DNA of 64,000 bases from Rhizomys pruinosus (lineage: Eukaryota > Chordata > Mammalia > Rodentia > Spalacidae): positions 360,799 through 424,798 of the forward strand of contig VZQC01000601.1 in assembly GCA_009823505.1 (NCBI GenBank), written 5' to 3'. Below are positions 11,957 to 21,700 of this stretch, in pieces (the stretch's first letter is position 1; each line of letters begins with the position of its first letter). The translations under genes and the position numbers were made by a program. The notes under the pieces were generated by a model, which saw only the letters and a program-made list of their open reading frames with translations, ran no database searches and was not told the DNA's origin.

Positions 11957-12503
11957 ACATTTCTATCAGTCTGCTAAACCTCCTGTATTCAAAGAGACAT
12001 CTATTGTGTGCAGTGTGATGCATGCTATGAGACTTAGTTATTAAGACTGAAATGAGGAAACCCACAATCGCCTTAGTCCAACTACCAAGGTACGGGAGAT
12101 TGCCTGACACATTTCCACCACTGAAACTGCTACACCTTGGGAGTTTATTGTCATTCAGTAAATCCTGGCATTGTGGAAAGACTAAAGTGTGTCTATGTTC
12201 TGACACAGTGTACGCATGCGGGTTATCAATGCAGACTCCATTTGCATTTCTATCAGCCCTCTTCTGAAACCTCTCAAAGCTCTGCTGTAGCTTTTTAGAG
12301 CCTTTTCATCTGGTCTATAACCCACATACAATTGTGTGATGTGCGGCAAGAGAGTTAAGTATCAGTAATTAAGATTGGAATAAAAGAACTTGTGTTCACT
12401 TTGGGCAGATTACCAAGGAAAGTGGTAAGTAAATTGCTGCCTTTGAAACCACCATACCTTATTAATTTATTGTTATTAAATAAGTTCTGACAATGTGGAA
12501 AGA
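11957..12503. repeat. Old, diverged tandem duplication, unit about 0.3 kb
   Basis: catttctatcag occurs at 11,959 and 12,245. Matching blocks follow in the same order: ttgtgtgcagtgtgatg with ttgtgtgatgtgcgg, ttattaagactgaaatga with taattaagattggaata, taccaagg in both, and tgtggaaag at 12,172 and 12,494. Spacing drifts from 286 to 322 through indels, so the duplication is old. Confidence 0.75.
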
Positions 12504-13229
12504 CACAGTGGTGCCCACCTGTGCTTCTTGCTTAAGGCGTGCCTATATGACACAGCATAAGCATGACGCAAGGACCAGAAGCATATGCCGAAGAGTGCAA
12601 GGCCCAGACCCTTCAGACCTGTCCCCACACCACTCTTCCTGCCTCCTCCTGCACTTCTCATAAGCAAGACAGAACGTCTTCATCTTTAAGCCTCGGTTGG
12701 TCAGGTTTTCTGTTGCTGGAGCTGAAGACATTATTTTGGGGGGAGAGGAGACCATGATCTGTGAATATTTTCAGAATTCACATTTCTGTAGAGCCCAGGC
12801 TTGCTGGGATTCCTGGCAACCTGTGCTAAAGGATGAAAACTGTGAACATGCCTTGGGATGAGAGAAAATCCTCCTGAGCCTTAGAGGCTCCTCCCCTGGA
12901 AGCTTTCAACTCATCCTCTCAGCTAGTGACAGCGCCCCCCCCCCCTTTCAGGAAGGGTTTGCTGCCCTTCCAGACTGGCGTCCTTGCTTTGTTGTCCACC
13001 TCCTTCTCTGTGAAGCACAAATGGGGCAGACGCAGCACCTGCTCTGGGGTACCTCGGAGCTCTGTAGACTCCCTGCTTGGGAGTTTCTAGTGTGGGTGCC
13101 ACACCCTTGGCCTCACTGGACGGTGCTTTGGGCCCTGGACATGGGGGCTGCTCTAGTGAAGCTGTCTGAGGAAAGAAAGTCTGCCTCTAACCCAGAGCAT
13201 GCCCTGCAACCTCTGACTGCTTTCTCTAA
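12504..13229. other. Unique DNA with a C run
   Basis: A C run lies at 12,934-12,944. The frame that opens at 13,021 runs into the CA-rich tract and is not supported as coding. Confidence 0.5.
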
Positions 13230-13520
13230 CCACACACATGCACACACACATATATACACCACATATCACAAACATCACATATATAACACATGCACATATA
13301 CACCATACACATACCACACACCACAAACACAACACAATCACACACATACTGCACATACAGACACACATAGTATAAACACAGAGACACACAGTATAAACAC
13401 ATATATGCACAGCACACATATATCATGGAGACCATACACATACTACACACATATTCTACACACATACATCATATATATATTCATGTATACACATATTACA
13501 CACACACACACACACATGCA
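13230..13520. repeat. CA-rich complex microsatellite
   Basis: Interrupted acacat/cacata/acacag words, ending in a pure (ac) run at 13,498-13,516. It accounts for the large His/Thr/Tyr-rich frames on both strands. Confidence 0.93.
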
Positions 13521-14357
13521 CTCCACAGAATAGCTCTTGTGATGATTAGAATGCATGTAAAATTTAGCATGTACTCTTGGTGCAGAAAGCTACAGAATGG
13601 TATAGTTTTTATCACAACCCCAAGGAATTTAGGAAACAGAACAGCAACAAAATCAAAAGGAAAAGAACAAAACCCAATCAAGAATCACTGTTCTGTGAGG
13701 AAAATATCCTTGTCTCAGTATCTATAGAGCCTAGCATAATGTTTGATGTGTGGACGTGCTCATTAAAGTTCTGTTACCCCAACGATAAGTCGTGTTGTCT
13801 TCCATCAATCCTTCCTGTCTTGTGCTTTGGGTGAAGGGAACAAGTACTTAACATTTCAATGGTATGCTTATAGAAACATATGCACACAAGACAAAACTGC
13901 ATCTGTCATCATAATATGTGTTCAAATTGTACATTAATGAACATATACAATTGTACAGTTGAATGAAAAAGAATTTTGTACATTGAAATGTTTCCTCTGA
14001 GGGAGACATGGGAACTACAGAGAGACCAAGGGATCTTGGGAGTCACCTACTGAACACATGGGCCCAGCCACATTACATGCTTATTTTGCATTTAAGCATC
14101 TCCAGTTTTAAGACTTTATTGTTTTATGGGGAAGCCAGAATCACGATCAACATGCACATGCTATGAATTATATGAATTCCACATGAAGTATGATTTCTGT
14201 AATTCACTAGCTCATTTAATCCATTTCCTCCATTCCAGAGAATATGTTTTTCTTTCTCCAAAGCAGAAGACAGGGGACAGTGAAAACACATTATCAAATG
14301 CTTTGTGACAAGAACACCTTTTCCAGGTGTCCTTGAAGCATCTGGAAGACGGTGGTG
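13521..14357. other. Unique DNA, nothing recognised
   Basis: AT-rich in 13,900-13,990 with repeated acattaatgaacat-type words. No gene or named element. Confidence 0.5.
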
Positions 14358-14660
14358 ATGTGGGTTGAATTGTGTTCTACAAAAAGATATATTCAAGTCC
14401 TCATTATGGGTAGCTATGAATGCTGCCTTATTTGGACATAGGGTCTTTGATGATGTAATAAAATGAGATGCTATCATTAGGGTGAGCCCTGATCCTAAGG
14501 TGTCCTTATAAGAAGAGGGCAGAGACATAGAGAGGAGGCCATATATGGGCAAGGATGACAGGGGCTGCCTCTGAGAAGGGCTGGAACAGCTCCCCCTGAG
14601 CCTTTGCAGGCAGCGTAGTCCTGCCGGTGCTTTGAACCATGAGACAGTACATTTGCTGTG
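14358..14660 (+). mobile_element. MLT1-type LTR (ERVL-MaLR)
   Basis: Contains gggttgaattgtgttc, aaaaagatatattcaagtcc, ttatttggacatagggtctt, gtccttataagaagaggg and gagcctttgcaggcag in the order of MLT1. These are ancient mammalian LTRs; the divergence fits. Confidence 0.85.
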
Positions 14661-15263
14661 ATTTTTCTTTTGATTAATCCAATGGGCCAGGACAGGTACC
14701 TTGTTCTAATTAAGGTTCTGCCAGTGTGTTTTCAGTATATGATGTCATTGACACTCTGATGAGAGAAGAGGATTAAAGATCAAACCACAGAACTAGAAGA
14801 CCATTCTTTCAATAAAAAAGTACTATTTCACTTGATTAACAGACCTTCTTTGCGATTTATCCCAAAGACTATAATTCAGATAAAAATAAGCTTTGTCTAT
14901 AGCTCTCTAATTGAAGAACAAAATAATTATCAATTGCAATTGACCTAAATTTGGGAGGGGACACCTTGAACATGTCATTTGAAGACACTGGACTCCTCTT
15001 TACCCATATAAACGGTTCCAGATGTGCCAGAGCCTGGCTGTTGGCAGGACCCATGCTCTTGCTGGCCTCTCTCTTCATGCAGCTGTGGAGGAATACTGTC
15101 TCCTCCCACCAGGACCAGGAGCCTCCAGCGTTTCCACTTGAGCATCACCGGATGCTCATGATGATGGGGCTGAGACTGAGCAGTGCGAGTTTTCTGGCAC
15201 CTGACAGGAAGAAACTACGGTTCCAGCTTCTTCAAGATTGAACATCTTGAAAATCCCTACCAC
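14661..15263. other. Unique DNA, nothing recognised
   Basis: AT-rich up to 14,950, GC-richer after. Frames at 14,951-15,241 lack splice borders or similarity I know. Confidence 0.5.
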
Positions 15264-15503
15264 TGGGGCTGGAGAAATGGTCAGGAGCACTGGATGCTCT
15301 CCCAGAGGACCTGGGTTCAGTTCCCAGCACCCACATGGCAGCTCACAACTATAACTCTAATTCCACGGAATCTGATATCCTCTTGTGGTCTCTGTGGGCA
15401 CCTGTAAGCATATGACACACATACATAGACATATGCAGGCCAACACCCATAGACACACATACATATCTGCAGGCCAACACCCATAGACATAAAATAAAAA
15501 GAA
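15264..15503 (+). mobile_element. B2/B3-type SINE with internal tail duplication
   Basis: Head ggggctggagaaatgg, B box gggttcagttccc. Near the tail gcaggccaacacccatagac occurs twice (15,436 and 15,470), so part of the tail duplicated. The tail ends in aaaataaaaag. Confidence 0.88.
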
Positions 15504-15864
15504 GTCCTAAAAGAAAATCTGTAGCATTGACATTTAATCCATTGTACATAAGGTATGATTTGAATATAATCTCTTCTTTGACATGTAATGTATTTCCTTA
15601 GAAACGTTCTGGAAAAAAAAAAGCGTTCTGGAGGTTTCCCTGCGCAAAAACCTCTTTGCTGTCCCTGCTCGGCACTATTCATTTCTTTCTCGGCTCCTCA
15701 GTGTTTGCTGGTTTGTGCCCCTGACTGGTGTCTGGTAGTTGGATTAATTGGTAAGAGATCATTTGGACACAGCCCCTGTCTACATGCCAAGTTAGAAAAC
15801 CCAGATCCTATAATATCACATTAATCTTTTGTGTTAGGAGATGACAAAGGAAATAATTAATTAA
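15504..15864. other. Unique DNA, nothing recognised
   Basis: A run at 15,613-15,622; otherwise no feature. Confidence 0.5.
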
Positions 15865-15976
15865 CTAATTTTGAGACAGGATTGTGCTTTGTAGCTCAGG
15901 CTGGCTTCAAACACTCCATCCTGTCTTTCCTCCCTGGGTCACTGGGATTATAGAAATGTACTACAATGCCCATCAG
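15865..15976 (-). mobile_element. B1 SINE, diverged
   Basis: Plus strand ttttgagacaggattgtg, gtagctcaggctggcttcaa, cactgggattatag is a worn reverse-complement B1 with an internal deletion. Confidence 0.72.
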
Positions 15977-16616
15977 TAAAGGAATGGTTTTAATGATAAT
16001 AGTCAATACTTATTTTTGTTTCATAATTGATTGTATATTGTGTTTACAGAACTGATTATTGAATTACTCATCAGAGGACAGCAGTTAAAGAGTAGTTAAA
16101 AGTCCTCAGAAAATGCTAATCTGCATCCCTGAAGAGACAATGCATTTTGCAAGTATCTAATAACCATATTTTCCTAATTAAGAAAACCACATCTCTTTCC
16201 TTTCTGTGTTCATCTTTCCTTCTCTCTCCTTTCTTCCCCTGAGGCCCCTCTTAACCTCTCTCTCTTCTTACTGCACATTATGGAAACAGTTAAGTCATAT
16301 TTTTTTTCAGATCAGGGAGGACATTAGACAATAATTCAGAATTACTAACTTCTGAGCATTTGGAGGGAAAAACCCAAATTAAGCTTCTATTAAAAATTAA
16401 TTGCAGTTACCTTTGAAAACTATTCTTTCTTTCTCTCATTCATAATTTAGCAGCATATTTCTTAATGAGAATTAAGTGGAAATTTACAACAAAACCTTCC
16501 TGAACTATGTGAATCTTTTCTAAATCATCATAAATTGAACTGTGACTCACAGTTAATATTACAGTTTTAGGAATTTACCAACTGATATCACGTTGAATAC
16601 ATGGGTTTTTCTATTT
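15977..16616. other. Unique AT-rich DNA, nothing recognised
   Basis: A pyrimidine-rich stretch at 16,195-16,270 interrupts an AT-rich background. No named repeat. Confidence 0.5.
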
Positions 16617-16629
16617 ACACCTTAGTCAT

Positions 16630-16917
16630 GAATTTATTGCTTCAGTTCCAGTTCTGGGAGGTGTTAAGATCAAGGTCCTAACAGATTCCAGGTCCCACTG
16701 GCCTCTACTTCCCAAGAAACAGAGTCTTCTTATAGCACCCTAACCTGATGGAGGGACAAGGAGTGCCCAGGACGCTGTCTACAGACACTGATCCAGCCAT
16801 GGACTTTATTCCTCACCATTCCCCTATCCAAGGCTTTAGCTCTCAGTACTATCACTTTGGGAGTTAAGATTTCAACATATGGATTTGGGGGTGCACAGAC
16901 ATTCAGGCCATAGCAAT
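16630..16917 (-). mobile_element. MST/MLT1-like LTR (ERVL-MaLR), diverged
   Basis: The plus strand ends with gggagttaagatttcaacat and ggatttgggggtgcacagac and cattcaggccatagcaa, the reverse complement of the start of this ancient LTR group. Its other half (near 16,640 cagttctgggaggtg) matches the opposite end. Confidence 0.65.
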
Positions 16918-16980
16918 TTACTTATGGGGAAAGAGTGAAATGTAAACAAAATTACAATGTATTTTAAAGTTATTGTTATT

Positions 16981-17006
16981 GTTTTACCAAACGTATTTGG
17001 TAAAAC
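16981..17006. repeat. Perfect inverted repeat, 11-bp arms, 4-base loop
   Basis: gttttaccaaa, then cgta, then tttggtaaaac. It could be a hairpin or cruciform, or the trace of a small palindromic DNA transposon. Nothing around it shows which. Confidence 0.9.
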
Positions 17007-17143
17007 TAAAAATCATTGTTTTTCTATTAGAGTGTTTGCCATGTTACATTTAAATATCAAAGGAAGCAAATCCGAGATGAAGATGTAAAGTAACTCATGT
17101 TCCCTGCACCTCTCAGTGGCTAGCCACATGTTACAAAAGTCAC

Positions 17144-17399
17144 ATGATGGGGGTGGAGAGATGTCTTAGAGGTTAAGAGTGCCGACTGCTCTTGCAGAGG
17201 ACCTGGGTTCGATCCCCAGCACCCACATGGCGGCTGAGAACCATCTGTAACTCCACTTCCAGGAGAACTCCAGTTCCAGGGGAATCTGACACCCTCTTCT
17301 AACCTCCGTGGCATTGCACGACACGGGTGCACAAACCTACATGCAGATAATAACATTCATACACATAAAAAATAAATAAAAAATAAAAAAACACAAAAA
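17144..17399 (+). mobile_element. B2/B3-type SINE
   Basis: Head gggtggagagatgtcttag, B box gggttcgatcccc, tail of ataaataaaaaataaa. TSD acaaaagtcac at 17,133-17,143 and 17,400-17,410. Confidence 0.93.
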
Positions 17400-17437
17400 A
17401 CAAAAGTCACCTCATATTTGGAACTATATACTGGGAA

Positions 17438-17887
17438 ATCTATCATCTATCTATCTATCTATCTATCATCTATCTATTGCCTATCTCAATCAATCTATAT
17501 ATTCATCTATAATCTATCAATCAATCTGCTTATATACCTATCTATCATCTATCTATCTATCTCTATCAATCTATATACCTATTATCTATCTATCTATCTA
17601 TCATCTATCTCTCACTTTATCATCTATCTCTCTTCATCTATATCTATATATATCTATATATCTGTCATCTATCTACCTATCTATGTACCATCTGTCAATA
17701 AATCTATCTATCATAATCTATTATCTATCATCGATCTCTCACTCTATCCTCTATCGCTCTTCTATCAATTTATATATTATCTATCTACCATTTATCAATC
17801 AATCAATCAATCAATCTATCATCTATCATCATTATTACCAATTTATCTATCTTCTATCTATCATCTGTCAATCATCTATCAATCATT

Positions 17888-17946
<59 letters not shown>

Positions 17947-18045
17947 ATCTATCATCTATGTTCTGTCTATGGATCCATCATCCCTCATCCATCTCCCCTT
18001 CATCTATCATCTGTCATCTACCTGTCACTTATCATCTAATAATCA
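17438..18045. repeat. Large interrupted (TATC)n microsatellite
   Basis: About 600 bp of TATC with CATC, AATC and short TATA variants. The longest pure block is near 17,897-17,944. It produces spurious Ile/Tyr/Ser-rich frames. Confidence 0.95.
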
Positions 18046-18053
18046 AATACCAT

Positions 18054-18442
18054 TGTGATGGTTAATCTTGACTGTCAGAATGATGGTATTTAGAATCACC
18101 ATGGAAACAAAATTCTGGCCACGTCTCCGAGGGATTGTCTAGAATAGGTTTACTGAGGTGAAAAGACACCCCCTCCCCAATGTGAGCAGTACCATGTCAT
18201 TCCATGGGCTGAGATCCTAGACTGAATGAGAAGGAGGACAGGAGCTGAGCACAAGCACCTGTCTCCCTTAGCCTCCTGACTATGGGGATGATACACCTGC
18301 CACTGGGCTCCTGCAGTGTCATACCTTCCCTGTCATGCTGTGCCACATTCTCTGGAAACATAAGCCAAAATAAACACTTTCTTCCTTCCTTAAATTGCTT
18401 TTGTCAAGTATTTTGTCACAGCAATAAGAAAAGTAACTAACA
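18054..18442 (+). mobile_element. Solo LTR, MaLR-like
   Basis: Starts tgtgatggttaatcttgact and ends gtaactaaca, with a polyadenylation signal in ccaaaataaacactttc about 70 bases before the end. The family is common in muroid genomes, but I am not sure of its name. No TSD seen. TATC-like sequence continues after it (18,443-18,495). Confidence 0.72.
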
Positions 18443-18495
18443 TCTTCTATTTACTATCTATTAATATATCAACTGTCTATCAATCATATAGGTAA

Positions 18496-19488
18496 CTTTC
18501 CTGGCACAATCAGAATTCATTCTCTTCCTAACCATTAAAACATGGGAGTTTTAATTGCTCAAGCCAGAGGACCAATCTCCCCCAACAGTAATTTGTTGAA
18601 AAGAAATGATGCAAGTGGAATTCAATATGGGTTTGTCCTCCGGCAGTGTTAGCATCTTTGATATGACTAATTGATGATGTGTTTCTTCATTTAGGACCTG
18701 TCAGGCATGTTGTATTTCCTTAGAAAATGTTACTGTTGAGTTGTCCCTTATGGAATGTTTTAGTGCGAGAGAGAAATGTCAAGGTTAAAATTGCCACAAG
18801 ATTTTCTCTCTGTGGATTTCTGGACTGTAAATAACCAGCTGTCTCCAGTGTCAAGTAATTGCTCAAAAAATTCCTTTCTCTACACTAACAAATTTCACAC
18901 AAATTCCATCTCTCCCTCAATACTCAGACCTACGCTTCAGATCATCTTAAAGTGCAGTTAACATATTATGTCCATCTTAAGGCTCTTCAACAAATGAATA
19001 CTTACTAAAACAAGCCAAGGGTTCTGGGGGATATGGAAAAGATGCAATCTTTGCCCTAAAACATCCATCTGTTGGTTGGTACACATAAGAGGACAAATGC
19101 AGTCAAAGGTAGAATCATCACGGCACTGATGAATTTTTTTTGCTTATAAAGGCCTATGGGACTCAGATTCCTTATTTCATGACTTCTCTGGATAGGCACA
19201 CAAGACAGTCCTGTTAGTCCAGGCATGCTGAATCCTCTCTGGTCTGGAATTGAGGAAAATGAGCCAGAACATTAAGGGGGTGGGGTTCTGAATCCACATT
19301 CCTAAGGGTAGGGCCAACTGAGATGGTTACTGATTCTAAGCAGTTGGACTTTGGTACTGTTTGGTAAGTAGTAATACAAGAGGTGGGTTGAGGTGGGTTG
19401 AGGTGGTCTCTAAAGCCTTAGGTTCCTTTGCCAGCAAACTGAGGCCAACTAGGACTCATTGCCTGAAAGTAACTACTTCAAAAGCAAG
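18496..19488. other. Unique DNA, nothing recognised
   Basis: A threefold gaggtgggtt repeat at 19,380-19,406 is the only structure. No coding signs. Confidence 0.5.
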
Positions 19489-19490
19489 TG

Positions 19491-19712
19491 GAGGGGTGGA
19501 GACATGGATCAGTGGTTAAGAGCACTGGCTGCTCTTGCAGAGGACCTGGGTTCAATTCCCAGCATCCACATGGTAGCTAACAACTGTCTGTAACTCCAGT
19601 TTCAGGCGATCTGGTGTCCTCTTCTGACCTTCCTGGGCATTTCATGACATGGGTGCGCTTACATACATGCAAGCAATATACTCATATGCATAAAATAGAA
19701 ATAATACAATGG
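19491..19712 (+). mobile_element. B2/B3-type SINE
   Basis: Head ggggtggagacatggatcag, B box gggttcaattccc, tail ataaaatagaaataat. Possible short TSD aagtgga on both sides. Confidence 0.9.
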
Positions 19713-19963
19713 TAAGTGGAGCTCAAGCTCAGCCAATTCCAGGTGGCCAAGAAGGTGGTGATTGCGCAGTCTCGAACTTCTCAGTTGGGCTAGTCCAGAT
19801 GGGGTAAATGCTCAAACTTTAAGCAAACCACTGACTTCTTGGCACTGCTTTTGAATTCACCCTCAGAAGCTTTCCCTTTCTCCATCCCCAGTGGAGCCCT
19901 AATGGCTTGTGGTTTGGGGTTATCTGGTTTGTGAATTGCTGTTTGCTCAAATAAACTCTTTAA
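19713..19963 (+). mobile_element. Possible LTR 3' part
   Basis: A tgctcaaataaactcttt block at 19,943-19,960 resembles a retroviral LTR polyadenylation region. The upstream 200 bases match no family I can name. It ends where L1 sequence begins. Confidence 0.3.
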
Positions 19964-20720
19964 AAGTGCAATTTCAGCCACCTTATATTTGACAAAGGGG
20001 TCAAGAAGACTCAATAGAAGAAAGATAGCATCTTCAACAAATGTTGCTGACAAAACTGGATCACCACTTGTAGAAAAATAAAATAACTCCCCACCTCTCA
20101 CCTTGTACAAAAATCAACTCCAAATGGATCAAAAGGCTCAATGTGAAACCTGAAATTCTGAAAATGAGAGAAGAAAACATTGGCAGTAACCTATAAGATA
20201 CAGGTGTAGGAAAAGACTTTCTAAATCAGACAGCAGCTGGACAAGAAAATAAGGTCAACGATTAACAAGTGGGACCTCATTATACTCAAAAGCTTCTGTA
20301 CAGCAAAAGAAACAATCAAAGAAGTGAAGAGAAAACCCACAGAGTGGGAGGAAACCTTCATCAGTGATACATCTGACAGAGGATTAACATTCAGAATATA
20401 TAAATTATCCCAAAATGAAGAAGAAGAAAACAAATGATCCAATCAGAAGATGGAGTAAAGAGTTGAACAGAGACTTCACAAATGACTAAGTAAAGATGGC
20501 TGAGAAACATCTTAAAAAGTGTTCAAAGTTGGTAATAATTAAGGAAATGAATATTAAAATCACTTTAAGATTTCGTCTTACCCCAGTAAGACTGGCTATG
20601 ATCAAGAAAAGAACAGATACAAAATGCTAGAGAAGTTGTGGGGAAAAGGAAACACTCATCCACTGGTGGTGGGAATGCAAACGTGTATAACCCCTATAGA
20701 AAACAGTGTGGAGAACTCTT
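19964..20720 (+). mobile_element. L1-A, 5' part: ORF2 C-terminal region
   Basis: Diverged end of L1 ORF2 (tatttgacaaaggggtcaag, acaagtgggacctcattata, cacagagtgggaggaaacc, gaaaacagtgtggagaactc) broken by stops. It stops at 20,720 in the middle of ORF2 and resumes at 28,801 in the same register. The 13-bp sequence gtggagaactctt at 20,708-20,720 recurs at 28,788-28,800 and is the TSD of the 8-kb insertion between them. L1-A is 5'-truncated and inactive. Confidence 0.88.
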
Positions 20721-21239
20721 TTTTTTAAGCCAAAAGGCATGATTCACTTTATTATCAAGTCTCCAGTTATTGGGCCCATTTGTCTTAGAACTAACCTGTG
20801 CTAATAGATTTCCTTGTCATTCATCCATTTTTTTAAACCAATTTTTTAAATTGAAGCTTTGTGTTTTTCATATATTTCTTTTTTTATCCTTTTAAAAGTC
20901 TTTATTAATCTGCCTACAGGCATGTATATCATACAATACTAGCTATTTTGGCTTCTAGAGCATCCTTGTCTGCTTCTGGTTTTCCCAACTTTAGGTGCAT
21001 GATCACAGATGGGGGCCCTTTTACTGGCTACTTAGCTCTCAGTGTATGTAATGTCACTGGAAAAAAATAAATAAAAATTGTCTGGTTATCCATGAGTGGC
21101 AAGCTGGAAGTGTCTTTTCCCAAAATGTTGCAGGTCAGTTACAGCAAACAGACCCATGACTGTCAAGAAAAAGCTGTTGATCTGGGCCTCCCTTTTGACC
21201 ACAGCTGCTATGTGGAAGCAGCGGCTGCTTCCATAAGGC
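20721..21239 (-). pseudogene. Non-L1 tail at the 3' end of L1-B: transduced or template-switched RNA
   Basis: About 520 bases lie between the L1-B 3' UTR and the insertion's terminal poly(A). On the minus strand the sequence ends with an AATAAA signal (plus-strand tttatt at 20,748-20,753) about 20 bases before a short A run (plus T run 20,719-20,726), the layout of a polyadenylated transcript. A second AATAAA lies at 20,901-20,906. The L1 3' UTR stops about 50 bases short of its usual end. The tail matches no repeat I know, and its parent is unrecognised. Confidence 0.6.
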
Positions 21240-21700
21240 CAAACGACATTTCTTAATCAAATTTAGACCCATTCCCCCTTTCTGGCTCCCCATCCCACCA
21301 GAGGTCATGCATTCTGCCATACACGTTTTTCATCTTTTTCCTAGTCTTTTTAAAATGTTTCAATGCAGAAGTTTACTGTTTGGGGCAGAAGTTTGCTGTT
21401 TTAGTCAGAACCTTGGCACAGTCTTTTTTGTTGTTGTTGTTCCTTCCAATTTGTATCCCTCCAAAATATGAATATGTACACAGCACACATATACCAAGAT
21501 TATGATGTCTGACGATAAACTATATGTTGTTCCAAAACATGTTTAGGGATTCACACTTTGACAGTAAAGTTATATGTAGGTAAAGAAAAAATATTACTTT
21601 ACATTCCTATATTACATAGCAAGTTGATAAGTAATATCAGGTATTATATTTACTACAAATGAAAGAAAAAAATAATTATTCAGCTTGCTTTAGAAATAGA
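21240..21700 (-). mobile_element. L1-B 3' UTR
   Basis: Reverse complement of the type at 29,230-29,600: the atgcattctgccat, aatgcagaagtttactgttt and agggattcacactttga blocks correspond one to one. The last bases (tatgaaatgcac to poly(A)) are absent here. Confidence 0.8.

Noticed and set aside
13021..13533. 170-residue frame rich in His and Thr
   Set aside because: Most of it is the CA-rich microsatellite, and the opposite strand is equally open.
17418..18065. 215-residue Ile/Tyr/Ser frame
   Set aside because: Produced by TATC repeats, whose period keeps several frames open.
20221..20442. Small host genes on the strand opposite L1
   Set aside because: These frames are antisense shadows of the L1 ORF2 C-terminal region.
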